The notes beneath the pieces are model-generated. The model saw nothing but the letters and a program-made list of their open reading frames with translations. It was not told the origin of the DNA and searched no databases. The translations under genes and the position numbers were made by a program. Source: Anaerosacchariphilus polymeriproducens (GTDB lineage: Bacteria; Bacillota; Clostridia; Lachnospirales; Lachnospiraceae). Taken from it: a stretch of DNA of 64,000 bases. The stretch spans positions 1 to 64,000 of the forward strand of contig NZ_QRCT01000007.1 in the NCBI RefSeq assembly GCF_003363435.1. The letters are read 5' to 3'. Of the stretch, positions 51,929-60,732 are shown piece by piece; within the stretch, counting starts at the first letter, position 1, and the number at the start of each line of letters is the position of its first letter.

Positions 51929-52609
51929 ATGCAGTTTCCAGTTAAGTTGTATGAGGATGTGGATAGTTGGAAAACTATTATATTTTTATATAATTCAGCT
52001 TTAAAAGAAGTAAATACAAAACTCGAAATATTAAATGATGAATTTCAACATGTACATCAATATAATCCGATCGAACATATAAAATCCAGAATAAAATCAG
52101 CGGAAAGTATTGTTAAAAAATTAAAACGTAACGGTCATGAATCTACAATTGAAAATATGGTCGAGTATGTTAATGATATTGCGGGGATACGTGTTACCTG
52201 TTCATTTACAGCAGATATATATCGTATTGCTGAAATGATAGGAAAGCAAAGTGATTTAAAAGTACTTTCTATAAAGGATTATATTAAATACCCGAAAGAA
52301 AGTGGCTATAAAAGCTATCATATGCTGGTAGCAGTTCCGATTTATTTGTCAGACAGCGTGGTAGATACAAAAGTTGAGATTCAAATACGAACAATTGCAA
52401 TGGACTTTTGGGCGAGTCTGGAACATAAAATATATTACAAATTTGAAGGAAATGCACCTGATTACATAAGCCGTGATTTAAAAGAGTGTGCGGAAATTGT
52501 ATCGATGTTAGATGCAAAGATGTTATCTCTAAATGAAGCAATAAAGAAAAGTAGTCAGGAACAAATTGTTAGTAATGAAGATAAAACAAATTTCTGGAAT
52601 CAAGATTAA
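51929..52609 (+). CDS. Small alarmone synthetase (RelQ/YjbM-like GTP pyrophosphokinase)
   Basis: A 226-residue single-domain (p)ppGpp synthetase. The RelA/SpoT synthetase motifs are seen: RIKSAESIVKKLKR, DIAGIRVTCSF, YIKYPKESGYKSYHM and the catalytic VEIQIRTIAMDFWASLEHK. There is no hydrolase, TGS or ACT domain, so it makes alarmone from GTP/GDP and ATP in response to expression level or allosteric ligand rather than ribosome stalling. Length fits the RelQ group. Monocistronic, with its own promoter and terminator. Confidence 0.93.
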   Translation: MQFPVKLYEDVDSWKTIIFLYNSALKEVNTKLEILNDEFQHVHQYNPIEHIKSRIKSAESIVKKLKRNGHESTIENMVEYVNDIAGIRVTCSFTADIYRIAEMIGKQSDLKVLSIKDYIKYPKESGYKSYHMLVAVPIYLSDSVVDTKVEIQIRTIAMDFWASLEHKIYYKFEGNAPDYISRDLKECAEIVSMLDAKMLSLNEAIKKSSQEQIVSNEDKTNFWNQD

Positions 52610-52612
52610 TGT

Positions 52613-52645
52613 ATAAGAAGGACTCGAAAGGTTCCTTCTTATTTA
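52613..52645 (+). terminator. Intrinsic terminator after alarmone synthetase gene
   Basis: ATAAGAAGGA (52613-52622) pairs with TCCTTCTTAT (52633-52642), T-rich tail. Confidence 0.75.
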
Positions 52646-52805
52646 ATGTAAAATAATGGAAAAAAGGCATAACGAGGAGTGCCTCGATATCATAGATACC
52701 GAGGCTATTATGAAAAAATATAAATATGTGTAAAAATCAACGATCAACACATATTCCGAATCAATTTTAAGTATAACAATGCTTTATGAATAAAATATGA
52801 ACCAC

Positions 52806-52834
52806 TAGTAAAATAACTGTGAAAATGCTAAAAT
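52806..52834 (+). promoter_or_regulatory. Upstream tandem promoter P1 of coiled-coil gene
   Basis: TAGTAA (52806-52811), 17-base spacer, extended -10 TGCTAAAAT (52826-52834). Confidence 0.5.
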
Positions 52835-52884
52835 ATGGGTGAATGTTAGAAAAAACAGACAATTTTTGGTGGAAATTTAAACAG

Positions 52885-52913
52885 TTGTAAAAATCACCAG
52901 AAAGTGCTAAAAT
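52885..52913 (+). promoter_or_regulatory. Downstream tandem promoter P2 of coiled-coil gene
   Basis: TTGTAA (52885-52890), 17-base spacer, extended -10 TGCTAAAAT (52905-52913). The same 11-mer TGCTAAAATAT occurs in P1, 79 bases upstream. Confidence 0.6.
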
Positions 52914-52965
52914 ATAACCATTAGATTTGATTTTTTAAGCCATATTTTACTTTGAGGAGGAAATA

Positions 52966-54123
52966 ATGAGCGTAAATGGTTTTAAAAAGCTACTTATGGC
53001 TAGGAATAGCCAATATTATAATGATAAGCAAAAGAAGGCGAGGGCAAAAAAATTGAACAGTGAAAATGTAAAAAATTATTCAACAGAGGTCGAAGAAATG
53101 AACCCATTACTTCAACAAATTGAGTTGCTGAAAGCAAAGGCAATGGAGTGGCAGGAAGAGATTAAGAATCAAGATGAAAATGTTAGATTAATCGAACAAA
53201 TTGCACAATTGGAGGAAATTTCAAGACGTTTGGAGTCTCAGATTAGACAATTGGATTCAGCTGATGGCAGAATTGCTGAGCAGACTCATCAGATTGGTAA
53301 AAAAATCGCTTATCAGATGGGCCAAATCACAGATAGATTTGATGATTTGGAACGTGGTTTGAGTCGTGATCTAAATGAGAGCTTTGCAGAGATGCTTGAA
53401 AAAATTGATACAGAATCAGCTGATGAGATTAACCGTAGTACAAGTTTAGAAAGCGAAGAAAAACTTGAACAGGTGAAAGCAGAGCTGCTTAGCAAAATAG
53501 ACAGAGCATTCTCAACTCAGACAATACCTGCGACAAGTGAAAAAATCGATCAATTAAAAGCAGATATTTTTGCAAGAATGGATCGAGAGCTTCTTAATAA
53601 AACTACACCAGTCACTGAACAAAAATTAGAAGAAGTGAAGGTAGAATTGTTCTCTAGAATCGATCGTATTTTGTTAGAAAGGGATAATACAGAATACGAT
53701 AAGAAATTAGAAATACTTAAATTAGAAATTACAGAAAAAATTGACCGCGTTATAAGTGCAATTCAGGCTTCAGGAAATGATATTAAATTAGATGAAATGA
53801 AATTAGAAGTTCTACGGAAAATTGATTTGCTGGCAAGTCAAGAAGAATCCAAAGGAACCGATGAGAAACTGGAGGAACTTAAAACAGAAATTTTTGAGCA
53901 TGTGCATAAAGAGTGTGTGAAACAATATCGAAATATTCAGCTGCTTTTTGATGAAGCGTCAAACGGAAAAGATAATAACGCAGAAACAGGAGAACTTCAA
54001 AAAGAAGTAAAATCTAGTGCTAAGTTGATAAGATATTCGTTTGGAATAGGTTTATTAAATTTTGTTATTTTATTGGCATATATTTTAATGCAAATCGGTA
54101 TTATTCCGGGATTCGTACAATAA
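52966..54123 (+). CDS. Tail-anchored coiled-coil protein with 27-residue repeats
   Basis: A 385-residue cytoplasmic helical protein anchored by one C-terminal membrane helix (about 358-378). Residues 45-150 form a coiled coil. From residue 166 there are five consecutive units of exactly 27 residues plus a sixth partial one, each starting with the pattern K-L/I-E/D-x-x-K-x-E-L/I-x-x-K/R-I-D-R. The unit starts are residues 166, 193, 220, 247, 274 and 301. I know no family for it. It could be a membrane-tethered spacer, a scaffold or a division-related protein; nothing in the neighbourhood decides. GAGGAGG precedes the ATG. Two tandem promoters drive it. Confidence 0.78.
   Translation: MSVNGFKKLLMARNSQYYNDKQKKARAKKLNSENVKNYSTEVEEMNPLLQQIELLKAKAMEWQEEIKNQDENVRLIEQIAQLEEISRRLESQIRQLDSADGRIAEQTHQIGKKIAYQMGQITDRFDDLERGLSRDLNESFAEMLEKIDTESADEINRSTSLESEEKLEQVKAELLSKIDRAFSTQTIPATSEKIDQLKADIFARMDRELLNKTTPVTEQKLEEVKVELFSRIDRILLERDNTEYDKKLEILKLEITEKIDRVISAIQASGNDIKLDEMKLEVLRKIDLLASQEESKGTDEKLEELKTEIFEHVHKECVKQYRNIQLLFDEASNGKDNNAETGELQKEVKSSAKLIRYSFGIGLLNFVILLAYILMQIGIIPGFVQ
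53461..53920 (+). repeat. Six in-gene repeats of 81 bases (27 codons)
   Basis: Unit starts at 53461, 53542, 53623, 53704, 53785 and 53866, all in frame. The repeats are diverged at DNA level but exact in length, so they are an old duplication under structural constraint and not a recent slippage tract. Confidence 0.8.
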
Positions 54124-54191
54124 TAAAATTAGAATGTATTTTTGTTGCAAAATGAGGGATATATAAGAGTATAATATAATGAGGTGAAAAT

Positions 54192-55112
54192 ATGGCTGAA
54201 GAATTAAACTTAAAAGAAGAATCAATGCAGGATTATGAAAAAGAAATTAATGACTCATTTAAAAAGGTAATAGAAGGAGATGTATTAAAAGGAGTTGTGA
54301 TAAGTGTTACTGATACAGAAGTAACACTTGATCTGGGTTATTATACTGATGGTATCATAAAAGTAGAAGATTTTAGTGATGATCCGGATTTCGCTGTGAA
54401 AGAGCAAGTAACAACCGGTGATGTATTGGAAGCAACAGTGATTGCGGTTGATGATGGACAGGGACATATTTTGTTATCCAAAAAAGAAGCAAACAGAGTA
54501 CTGGCATGGGATAAATTAAGAAGTCTTATGGAAGAAGAAGCCAAGATTACAGTAAAAATACAGGGTGTTGTGAAAGCTGGTGTAATAACTTATGTAGAAG
54601 GTATAAGAGCCTTTGTTCCTGCTTCTCAGCTATCTCTTGGATATGTAGAAGATTTAGAAGAATGGTTATTAAAAGAGATTGAGGTTAAAATTATTACCGT
54701 AGATGAAGGCAGACAAAAACTAATTTTATCAGCAAAAGAAATTTTAAAGGAAGAAGCTGAAAAAGAACGAAAGAATAAAATTTCAAATTTACAAGTAGGT
54801 CTTGTGGCAGAGGGAATCGTCGATACGATAAAACCTTATGGAGCATTTGTACAGTTAGAAAATGGACTGACAGGTTTATTACATGTTTCACAAATTTGTG
54901 CGAAAAGAATAAAAACACCTTGGGAAATTTTAAAAGAAGGCCAAAAAATTACGGTGAAAGTCACAGATATGAAAGATGGAAAACTTAGTCTTAGTATGAA
55001 AGCACTTCAAGATGTGACAGATAGTAATAGAAAAGAAGAAATTTATGAACTCGAAGAAACTGAAGAAATTGGGACTTGTTTAGGGGATTTATTTAAGAAT
55101 ATTAAACTGTAA
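54192..55112 (+). CDS. S1-domain RNA-binding protein (RpsA-like)
   Basis: A 306-residue protein with three S1 (OB-fold) domains at about 27-100, 115-187 and 200-272; the third is the most canonical (GIVDTIKPYGAFVQLENGLTGLLHVSQI). An acidic C-terminal tail follows. Low-GC Gram-positive S1-like proteins bind mRNA and may assist translation or RNA decay, although the classical ribosomal S1 has six domains. GAGGTGAAAAT precedes the ATG. It follows the coiled-coil gene by about 70 bases without a terminator. Confidence 0.88.
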   Translation: MAEELNLKEESMQDYEKEINDSFKKVIEGDVLKGVVISVTDTEVTLDLGYYTDGIIKVEDFSDDPDFAVKEQVTTGDVLEATVIAVDDGQGHILLSKKEANRVLAWDKLRSLMEEEAKITVKIQGVVKAGVITYVEGIRAFVPASQLSLGYVEDLEEWLLKEIEVKIITVDEGRQKLILSAKEILKEEAEKERKNKISNLQVGLVAEGIVDTIKPYGAFVQLENGLTGLLHVSQICAKRIKTPWEILKEGQKITVKVTDMKDGKLSLSMKALQDVTDSNRKEEIYELEETEEIGTCLGDLFKNIKL

Positions 55113-55177
55113 AGAGATGCATAATAAAATTAGGGGTTATATACAAAGTGATAAATGTTTCATGAAGGAGGATACGA

Positions 55178-55795
55178 TTGAAAAAGCAAATTTGGAAACC
55201 GGGTAACATGTTGTATCCTTTGCCATCTGTTATGGTTAGTTGTGCAGACAAATCGGGTAATAAGAATATATTGACAGTTGCATGGACGGGAACCATATGT
55301 ACAAATCCTCCTATGCTTTATATTTCGGTCAGACCAGAAAGATATTCTTATCATATGATAAAACAGACAGAACAATTTGTGGTGAATCTTACTACGAAAA
55401 AGCTGGTTCGTGCTGCAGATTTCTGTGGTGTTAAATCTGGTAAGAATATAGATAAGTTTAAAGAAATGAAGCTTACAGCAGCATCTGCAGATAAGTTGGA
55501 ATATGCTCCAATTATTGCAGAATCTCCTGTTAATATTGAATGTAAAGTAACGGAATTAAAAGAGCTTGGCTCTCATCATATGTTCATTGCTGAAGTTGTA
55601 TCGGTACAAGTCAGCGAGGAATATATGAATAAAAATAATAAGTTTGAGTTGAATCAATCAGATTTAGTGGCTTATTCTCATGGAGAATATTTTGTATTAG
55701 AAAAAAGTCTAGGTAATTTTGGATACAGCATACGCAAAAATACAATAAAATCCAAAAAAGTCAGAAAGAAAGGATTAAGAAAGAAAAATTCATAA
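55178..55795 (+). CDS. Flavin reductase family protein
   Basis: A 205-residue FMN-binding split-barrel protein of the flavin reductase-like group, with NILTVAWTGTICTNPPMLYISV and FVVNLTTKKL as family landmarks. Members bind FMN and act as reductases or as flavoproteins of unknown role. The C-terminal tail is very basic (KSKKVRKKGLRKK). It starts with TTG, with AAGGAGG six bases upstream. The last six bases overlap the convergent Pol IV gene. Confidence 0.88.
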   Translation: MKKQIWKPGNMLYPLPSVMVSCADKSGNKNILTVAWTGTICTNPPMLYISVRPERYSYHMIKQTEQFVVNLTTKKLVRAADFCGVKSGKNIDKFKEMKLTAASADKLEYAPIIAESPVNIECKVTELKELGSHHMFIAEVVSVQVSEEYMNKNNKFELNQSDLVAYSHGEYFVLEKSLGNFGYSIRKNTIKSKKVRKKGLRKKNS

Positions 55796-56974
55796 CTGAC
55801 TTCCACGAATAATGGAATTCTTACCGTAGCGTGTTCGAATTTCATCTAATGCTTTATCTAAATTTTTATTTTTTTGACTGTTACTATTTATTTCAAATAA
55901 ATTCAACTGTGTTGGCTCAGATTCAGATACTAATTTTGAGGTCCGAATTCCTAACAGACGAATGGGAATACCGTCCCATAATTCGTTGAATAGAATACAG
56001 GATTTTTGATAAATATCTTGATTTGTGTTGACTGGAACAGTTAATTGCATTTGATGAGAGACTGAGATGAAAGTGTTATATTTAATTTCCACACTTATCA
56101 TACAAGCTGATTGTTTTCTGTCACGAAGCCTTTTTCCTACCTTTTCTGCAAGGTTCAATAAAATGGGTTTTACTTCCTGATAGGTTTCAATGTCTTTAGG
56201 AAGTGTGGTAGAATTTCCAATTCCTTTTAACTCTGCACTTTGGGTATTTACAGGAGTTTCATCAATTCCATTGGCATATTCCCAAATTAGGCGGCCATGA
56301 CTTTTTAAGTGGGAGGATAGCAGAGTCACATTGGATTCTGCAAGATCTCCTATCGTTTGAATTTCTAATTTTTGTAATGTTGTTAATGTTGATTTTCCGA
56401 CCATATATAACTCTTTAACAGGAAGAGGCCAAAGCTTGGCAGGAATTTCTTCAGGATACAATGTGTGGACTAAATTAGGTTTTTTAAAATCAGATGCCAT
56501 CTTGGCTAATAACTTATTTGTTGAAATTCCTATGTTTACTGTAAATCCTAATTTTTCAAATACAGTGTCTTTTATTATTTCTGCAGCATTTATAGCGGAT
56601 GGATATTGATGAAGCAAGGAAGTAAAATCCATATAACACTCATCAATGCTGGCTTGTTCAATATCCGGATTAAAAGTATACAATAGCTGCATGAGCCGGG
56701 TACTGTAATCTTTATATAATTGATGATTAGGTGCTTCGATTATTAAATTGGGGCATTTTTTTATTGCATTTGAAATAGGTTCACCGGTTTCTATTTGATA
56801 AGCTTTTGCTGGTATTGATTTTGCTAATACAATACCATGACGATTCGCTTGATTACCGCCAATGATGGAGGGGATTTTTCTTAGATCAATGGAGTCTTCA
56901 GATTTTAGTTTTTCTATTGCGCTCCAACTTAAAAAAGCGGAATTAACATCAATGTGAAAAATGGTACGTTCCAT
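55790..56974 (-). CDS. dinB: Y-family DNA polymerase IV
   Basis: A 394-residue translesion polymerase. The catalytic carboxylates are in FHIDVNSAFLSW and ASIDECYMD; the helix-hairpin-helix region around MVGKSTLTTLQKLEIQTIGDLA and a little-finger domain follow. The C-terminal end lacks an obvious QxxLF beta-clamp motif, but QLNLFE near residue 368 fits one (Q-L-N-L-F). GGAGA precedes the ATG on the minus strand. It is alone in its transcription unit and converges on the flavin reductase gene. No LexA box was identified with confidence. Confidence 0.92.
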   Translation of the reverse strand: MERTIFHIDVNSAFLSWSAIEKLKSEDSIDLRKIPSIIGGNQANRHGIVLAKSIPAKAYQIETGEPISNAIKKCPNLIIEAPNHQLYKDYSTRLMQLLYTFNPDIEQASIDECYMDFTSLLHQYPSAINAAEIIKDTVFEKLGFTVNIGISTNKLLAKMASDFKKPNLVHTLYPEEIPAKLWPLPVKELYMVGKSTLTTLQKLEIQTIGDLAESNVTLLSSHLKSHGRLIWEYANGIDETPVNTQSAELKGIGNSTTLPKDIETYQEVKPILLNLAEKVGKRLRDRKQSACMISVEIKYNTFISVSHQMQLTVPVNTNQDIYQKSCILFNELWDGIPIRLLGIRTSKLVSESEPTQLNLFEINSNSQKNKNLDKALDEIRTRYGKNSIIRGSQL

Positions 56975-57165
56975 AATTATTCTCCAATTATCTGCATTCG
57001 GGGATCGTTATAAAGGTTGAAAAACATATGTTTGTTTTATGCTGTGTAATTCATTATATATGAAATGAAACAATTTATCTAGTAAAAAATTAATTTACAA
57101 ATGATAAGTTTATGTTATAATAGAGAATAGGTTATTTTGATTAATTCTAAAATTCGAGGTGTGTG

Positions 57166-58458
57166 ATGGAACAGTATATTATAAAAGGTGGCAATCCGTT
57201 AAGTGGAGAAGTTGAAATAGGTGGTGCAAAAAATGCAGCGTTAGGGATTTTGGCAGCATCAATTATGACTGATGAAACTGTAATTATAGATAATTTGCCA
57301 GATGTAAGAGATATTAATGTTTTGCTTCAAGCTATAGAAGGAATTGGAGCAAAAGTTGAAAGAATTAACCAGCATTCTGTTAAAATAAATGGTTCACAGA
57401 TTGGTGATTTAAATATTGAATATGAATATATTAAGAAAATTAGAGCGTCGTATTATTTATTGGGAGCACTTTTAGGGAAATACAATAGAGCAGAAGTAGC
57501 TTTGCCCGGCGGCTGCAATATTGGAAGCAGACCAATAGATCAGCATTTAAAAGGTTTTCGTGCATTAGGTGCACAGGTAGATATTGAACATGGAAAAATT
57601 GTTGCAGAAGCAAAAAAGCTAGTCGGCAACCATATATATTTAGATGTAGTAACAGTTGGAGCGACAATAAATATTATGATGGCTGCTGCTATGGCAGAAG
57701 GTACCACCATAATTGAAAATGCTGCAAAAGAGCCGCATATCGTAGATGTAGCGAACTTTTTAAACAGTATGGGTGCGAATATTAAAGGTGCAGGTACGGA
57801 TATTATTCGTATTAAAGGAGTAGAGAAACTGCATAAAACAGAATATTCCATAATACCGGATCAAATTGAAGCTGGAACATTTATGTTTGCAGCAGCAGCG
57901 ACTGGCGGAAATGTTGTTGTAAAAAATGTTATACCAAAGCATTTAGAGGCGACAAGTGCGAAGTTGATGGAAATAGGTTGTGAAATTGAAGAATTTGATG
58001 ATTCTGTACGAGTAAAGGCGCCATTGAAATTGCAGCATACGCATGTTAAAACATTACCATATCCAGGTTTTCCGACCGACATGCAGCCACAGATTACAGT
58101 TACATTAGGTTTGGCGGAAGGAATAAGTATAGTAACTGAAAGTATTTTTGAAAATCGATTTAAATATGTAGATGAAATGGCAAGAATGGGAGCTCAGATT
58201 AAGGTAGAGGGGAACTCGGCTATTATTGATGGAGTTTCTCAATATACAGGTGCAAAAGTCAGCGCACCGGATTTAAGAGCTGGTGCAGCTCTCGTAATTG
58301 CAGGACTTGCAGCAGATGGAATTACAGAAGTAGAAGATATCGTTTATATAGAGCGTGGCTATGAAGATTTTGAAGGAAAGTTAAAGAAATTGGGAGCGCA
58401 GATTGCAAAGGTATCAACTGAAAAAGAGATTACAAAGTTCAAATTAAAAGTATCTTAG
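57166..58458 (+). CDS. murA: UDP-N-acetylglucosamine 1-carboxyvinyltransferase
   Basis: A 430-residue enzyme that transfers enolpyruvate from PEP to UDP-GlcNAc, the first step of peptidoglycan precursor synthesis in the cytoplasm. The catalytic loop is LPGGCNIGSRPID with Cys117, the fosfomycin target residue; Asp in the FPTDMQPQ motif is also present. Length is normal. ATG 57166 is chosen, about four bases after CGAGGTG; GTG 57163 is an alternative. Many Firmicutes have two murA paralogues; which of the two this is cannot be told from here. Confidence 0.95.
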   Translation: MEQYIIKGGNPLSGEVEIGGAKNAALGILAASIMTDETVIIDNLPDVRDINVLLQAIEGIGAKVERINQHSVKINGSQIGDLNIEYEYIKKIRASYYLLGALLGKYNRAEVALPGGCNIGSRPIDQHLKGFRALGAQVDIEHGKIVAEAKKLVGNHIYLDVVTVGATINIMMAAAMAEGTTIIENAAKEPHIVDVANFLNSMGANIKGAGTDIIRIKGVEKLHKTEYSIIPDQIEAGTFMFAAAATGGNVVVKNVIPKHLEATSAKLMEIGCEIEEFDDSVRVKAPLKLQHTHVKTLPYPGFPTDMQPQITVTLGLAEGISIVTESIFENRFKYVDEMARMGAQIKVEGNSAIIDGVSQYTGAKVSAPDLRAGAALVIAGLAADGITEVEDIVYIERGYEDFEGKLKKLGAQIAKVSTEKEITKFKLKVS

Positions 58459-58465
58459 TGATCAG

Positions 58466-58512
58466 GGTGTCAAAAGTTCTTTTAGCTTTATATAAAAAGA
58501 ACTTTTGACACT
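58466..58512 (+). terminator. Long hairpin after murA
   Basis: GGTGTCAAAAGTTCTTTT (58466-58483) pairs with the arm 58495-58512 over 18 positions, with one G-T pair. No strict U run follows, so it may be a terminator of low efficiency or an RNA 3' end stabiliser. Confidence 0.55.
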
Positions 58513-58574
58513 CTGCTTCATAAATAAGTTCAATATATATGGAAAGTGTTTTCATTACTTGTAATAATTAGTGC

Positions 58575-58603
58575 TTGACGAATTATATAATTTAGTGTAT
58601 TTT
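58575..58603 (+). promoter_or_regulatory. Promoter of the SAM riboswitch and metK
   Basis: TTGACG (58575-58580), 17-base spacer, TATTTT (58598-58603); transcription would start about 30 bases before the aptamer. Confidence 0.5.
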
Positions 58604-58638
58604 AAATTTAGTAAATAAAATTTCATATTGCAACATTT

Positions 58639-58780
58639 CTCTTATTCAGAGTGGTGGAGATACAAAGGATCTATGAAACCACGGCAACCCCAGATATGGA
58701 AGGTGCCAGCCTGAGCGAGTCATCGAACAATAAGAGGGTTTGATAGTTTTATAATCGAGTCCGCTTAAGCGGATTTTTTT
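58639..58780 (+). promoter_or_regulatory. SAM-I (S-box) riboswitch controlling metK
   Basis: Aptamer 58639-58736: P1 pairs CTCTTA (58639-58644) with TAAGAG (58731-58736); the conserved GATC-ATGAAACC-type core, GGCAACC (58683-58689) and AAGGTGCCA are present. The expression platform is the terminator TCCGCTTAAGCGGA (58760-58773) with T7. SAM binding stabilises the aptamer and allows the terminator, reducing expression of metK when SAM is abundant. Confidence 0.95.
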
Positions 58781-58940
58781 AATTATAGGAGGTTTTTTTC
58801 CATAAGAGGTCGCCCAACCCGCTCGGACGAGCCGAGCTAGAGAAATATGGTTCTGTAAATCAGAATCAGTATTTAATGTGTCTTATGAAATAAATACTTT
58901 ACGATAACTGTTGTTAGTCTAAATTCAAGGAGGAAAAAAG

Positions 58941-60131
58941 ATGGAAAAATTATTGTTTACTTCAGAATCTGTAACAGAAGGTCATCCAGATAAATTGTGT
59001 GATGCAGTTTCTGATGCCATATTAGATGCTTTAATGGCCCAGGACCCTATGAGTCGTGTTGCATGTGAAACATGTACCAGTACAGGTTTCGTAATGGTTA
59101 CAGGTGAAATTACAACAAAAGCCAACATTGACATTACCAATATTGTACGTGAAACAGTCAAAGAAATTGGATATACGGATTCTGCATTTGGTTTTGATGG
59201 AAATACCTGTGCTGTTATGGTAGCTCTTGACAAGCAGTCAGCGGATATTGCCATGGGTGTAGATAAGGCATTGGAAGCAAAAGAAAATAAATTATCAGAT
59301 GAGCAGATAGAAGCAATAGGTGCCGGAGATCAGGGAATGATGTTCGGATTTGCATCTAATGAGACAGAAGATTTTATGCCATACCCAATTAGTCTTGCTC
59401 ATAAATTAGCATTACAATTGACGAAGGTACGTAAAGATGGTACTTTGAAATATCTCAGACCGGATGGGAAAACTCAAGTTTCAGTGGAATATGATGAAAA
59501 CGGAAGACCAAAACGTCTGGAAGCAGTCGTGCTTTCAACGCAACATGATCCGGATATAACCCAGGATCAAATTCATAAAGATATTAAAAAACATGTATTT
59601 GATGAAATCTTACCGGAAGATATGGTGGATGAACATACAAAATTTTACGTAAATCCAACAGGACGTTTCGTAATAGGAGGTCCAAATGGTGATAGTGGCC
59701 TGACAGGTCGAAAAATAATAGTTGATACTTATGGTGGTTATGCTCGACATGGTGGAGGAGCTTTTTCCGGTAAAGACTGCACAAAAGTGGATCGTTCAGC
59801 AGCTTATGCAGCAAGGTATGTTGCCAAAAATATAGTGGCAGCCGGTCTGGCTGATAAGTGCGAAATTCAGCTTGCTTATGCAATTGGAGTGGCGCAGCCG
59901 ATGTCAGTTATGGTAGATACATTTGGAACCGGAAAAGTTTCTGATCAAAAATTAGTAGAAATCATCCGTGAGAATTTTGATCTTCGTCCTGCAGGAATTA
60001 TTCATATGTTAAATCTTCGCAGACCGATTTATAAGCAGACAGCAGCATATGGTCACTTCGGACGAAATGATTTAAATCTTCCTTGGGAAGCGGTAGATAA
60101 AGCCGATGATTTAAAAAAATATTTAGGATAA
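58941..60131 (+). CDS. metK: S-adenosylmethionine synthetase
   Basis: A 396-residue methionine adenosyltransferase making SAM from methionine and ATP. Family signatures [12 protein letters not shown] and [19 protein letters not shown] are intact, as is the N-terminal [14 protein letters not shown]. Length is typical. AAGGAGG precedes the ATG. Expression is under the SAM-I riboswitch immediately upstream, and a terminator follows. Confidence 0.98.
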   Translation: MEKLLFTSESVTEGHPDKLCDAVSDAILDALMAQDPMSRVACETCTSTGFVMVTGEITTKANIDITNIVRETVKEIGYTDSAFGFDGNTCAVMVALDKQSADIAMGVDKALEAKENKLSDEQIEAIGAGDQGMMFGFASNETEDFMPYPISLAHKLALQLTKVRKDGTLKYLRPDGKTQVSVEYDENGRPKRLEAVVLSTQHDPDITQDQIHKDIKKHVFDEILPEDMVDEHTKFYVNPTGRFVIGGPNGDSGLTGRKIIVDTYGGYARHGGGAFSGKDCTKVDRSAAYAARYVAKNIVAAGLADKCEIQLAYAIGVAQPMSVMVDTFGTGKVSDQKLVEIIRENFDLRPAGIIHMLNLRRPIYKQTAAYGHFGRNDLNLPWEAVDKADDLKKYLG

Positions 60132-60137
60132 ATGGAT

Positions 60138-60198
60138 AAAAAGGGACATTGTTGTATTTTTGCTTAATTATAAATTTTACAACAGTCCCTTTTATTTT
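60138..60198 (+). terminator. Intrinsic terminator after metK
   Basis: AAAAGGGAC (60139-60147) pairs with GTCCCTTTT (60185-60193), inner GTTGTA/TACAAC stem, T-rich end. Confidence 0.8.
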
Positions 60199-60411
60199 GT
60201 ATAATAGTAAAAAGTATCTATACAAGAGCATCAAGATATGATAATGTATTAACAGTGAATTGATAGAGTTTTTCTTACAATGAACTGTAAAAATGACATC
60301 GAAATCTAATCCAGTAGATTAATATTCTTTCGGAGCAGATAGAAGGAACATAGTTAGACAATAGGAAAATCAATAGTATGGTTTTTCTGATTGTACTATT
60401 TGTGTATATTT

Positions 60412-60438
60412 AACTGCTGGAGAGAGGCAGTTTTTTTA
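60412..60438 (+). terminator. Leader terminator before hyd genes
   Basis: AACTGC (60412-60417) pairs with GCAGTT (60427-60432), followed by T7, ending 33 bases before the first ATG. No upstream gene remains for it to terminate after the metK terminator. Confidence 0.7.
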
Positions 60439-60470
60439 TTTTATAAAAAGAAGGAAGATGGAGAGAGGAT

Positions 60471-60719
60471 ATGGAGACAAGGGTAGCTTTAATTGGAATT
60501 ATTGTGGAAAATTTGGAGTGTGTAAAAGAACTAAATGACATTTTACATGAGTATTGTCAATTTATTATAGGGAGAATGGGTTTGCCTTATAGTAAACGGG
60601 ATATTTCAATTATCAGTGTTGCGATTGACGCGCCCAATTCCACTATAAATGCATTATCAGGAAAGATAGGAAAACTTCAAGGAGTAAGCGTTCGAACGAT
60701 CTACTCAAAAGTTGGTTAA
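60471..60719 (+). CDS. TM1266-type iron-only hydrogenase system regulator
   Basis: An 82-residue protein of the small TM1266-like family with an ACT/NikR-like ferredoxin fold, found with hydrogenase maturation genes. MRVALIGIIVE-type beginning and GRMGLPY and GKLQGVSVRTIYSK are family-typical. It has no DNA-binding domain of its own, so regulator is a contextual label. GAGAGG precedes the ATG. It is followed by hydE after 13 bases. Confidence 0.85.
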   Translation: METRVALIGIIVENLECVKELNDILHEYCQFIIGRMGLPYSKRDISIISVAIDAPNSTINALSGKIGKLQGVSVRTIYSKVG

Positions 60720-60732
60720 TGTGAGGTAAAAT

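Larger units (their letters stand above)
52610..52965. other. Gene-free stretch with structured element and tandem promoters
   Basis: 356 bases: a terminator (52613-52645), a GC-richer hairpin at 52681-52705 with a third competing arm at 52673-52677, then two near-identical extended -10 promoters at 52806-52834 and 52885-52913. No gene recognised. Confidence 0.6.
58459..58940. other. Regulatory region between murA and metK
   Basis: 482 bases: a long hairpin after murA (58466-58512), the metK promoter (58575-58603), the SAM-I riboswitch (58639-58780), then a 160-base leader with a GC-rich hairpin GCTCGG (58821-58826) / CCGAGC (58832-58837) and the metK ribosome site AAGGAGG. Confidence 0.75.
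60132..60470. other. Gene-free leader region of the hydrogenase-maturation operon
   Basis: 339 bases holding the metK terminator (60138-60198), a hairpin AATAGTA (60372-60378) / TACTATT (60394-60400), and a second terminator (60412-60438) shortly before the first hyd gene. No protein gene seen. Confidence 0.6.

Noticed and set aside
53461-53920. CRISPR or recent tandem duplication in the 81-base repeats
   Set aside because: The units differ strongly at DNA level, are strictly in frame, and encode a coiled-coil pattern.
57540-57851. Minus-strand reading frame inside murA
   Set aside because: It is fully antisense to a conserved enzyme, has no ribosome site and no recognisable protein features.
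58559-58575. Third copy of the TTGTAA-N3-TTACAA operator near metK
   Set aside because: Only the left half matches (TTGTAATAATTAG); the right arm is absent.
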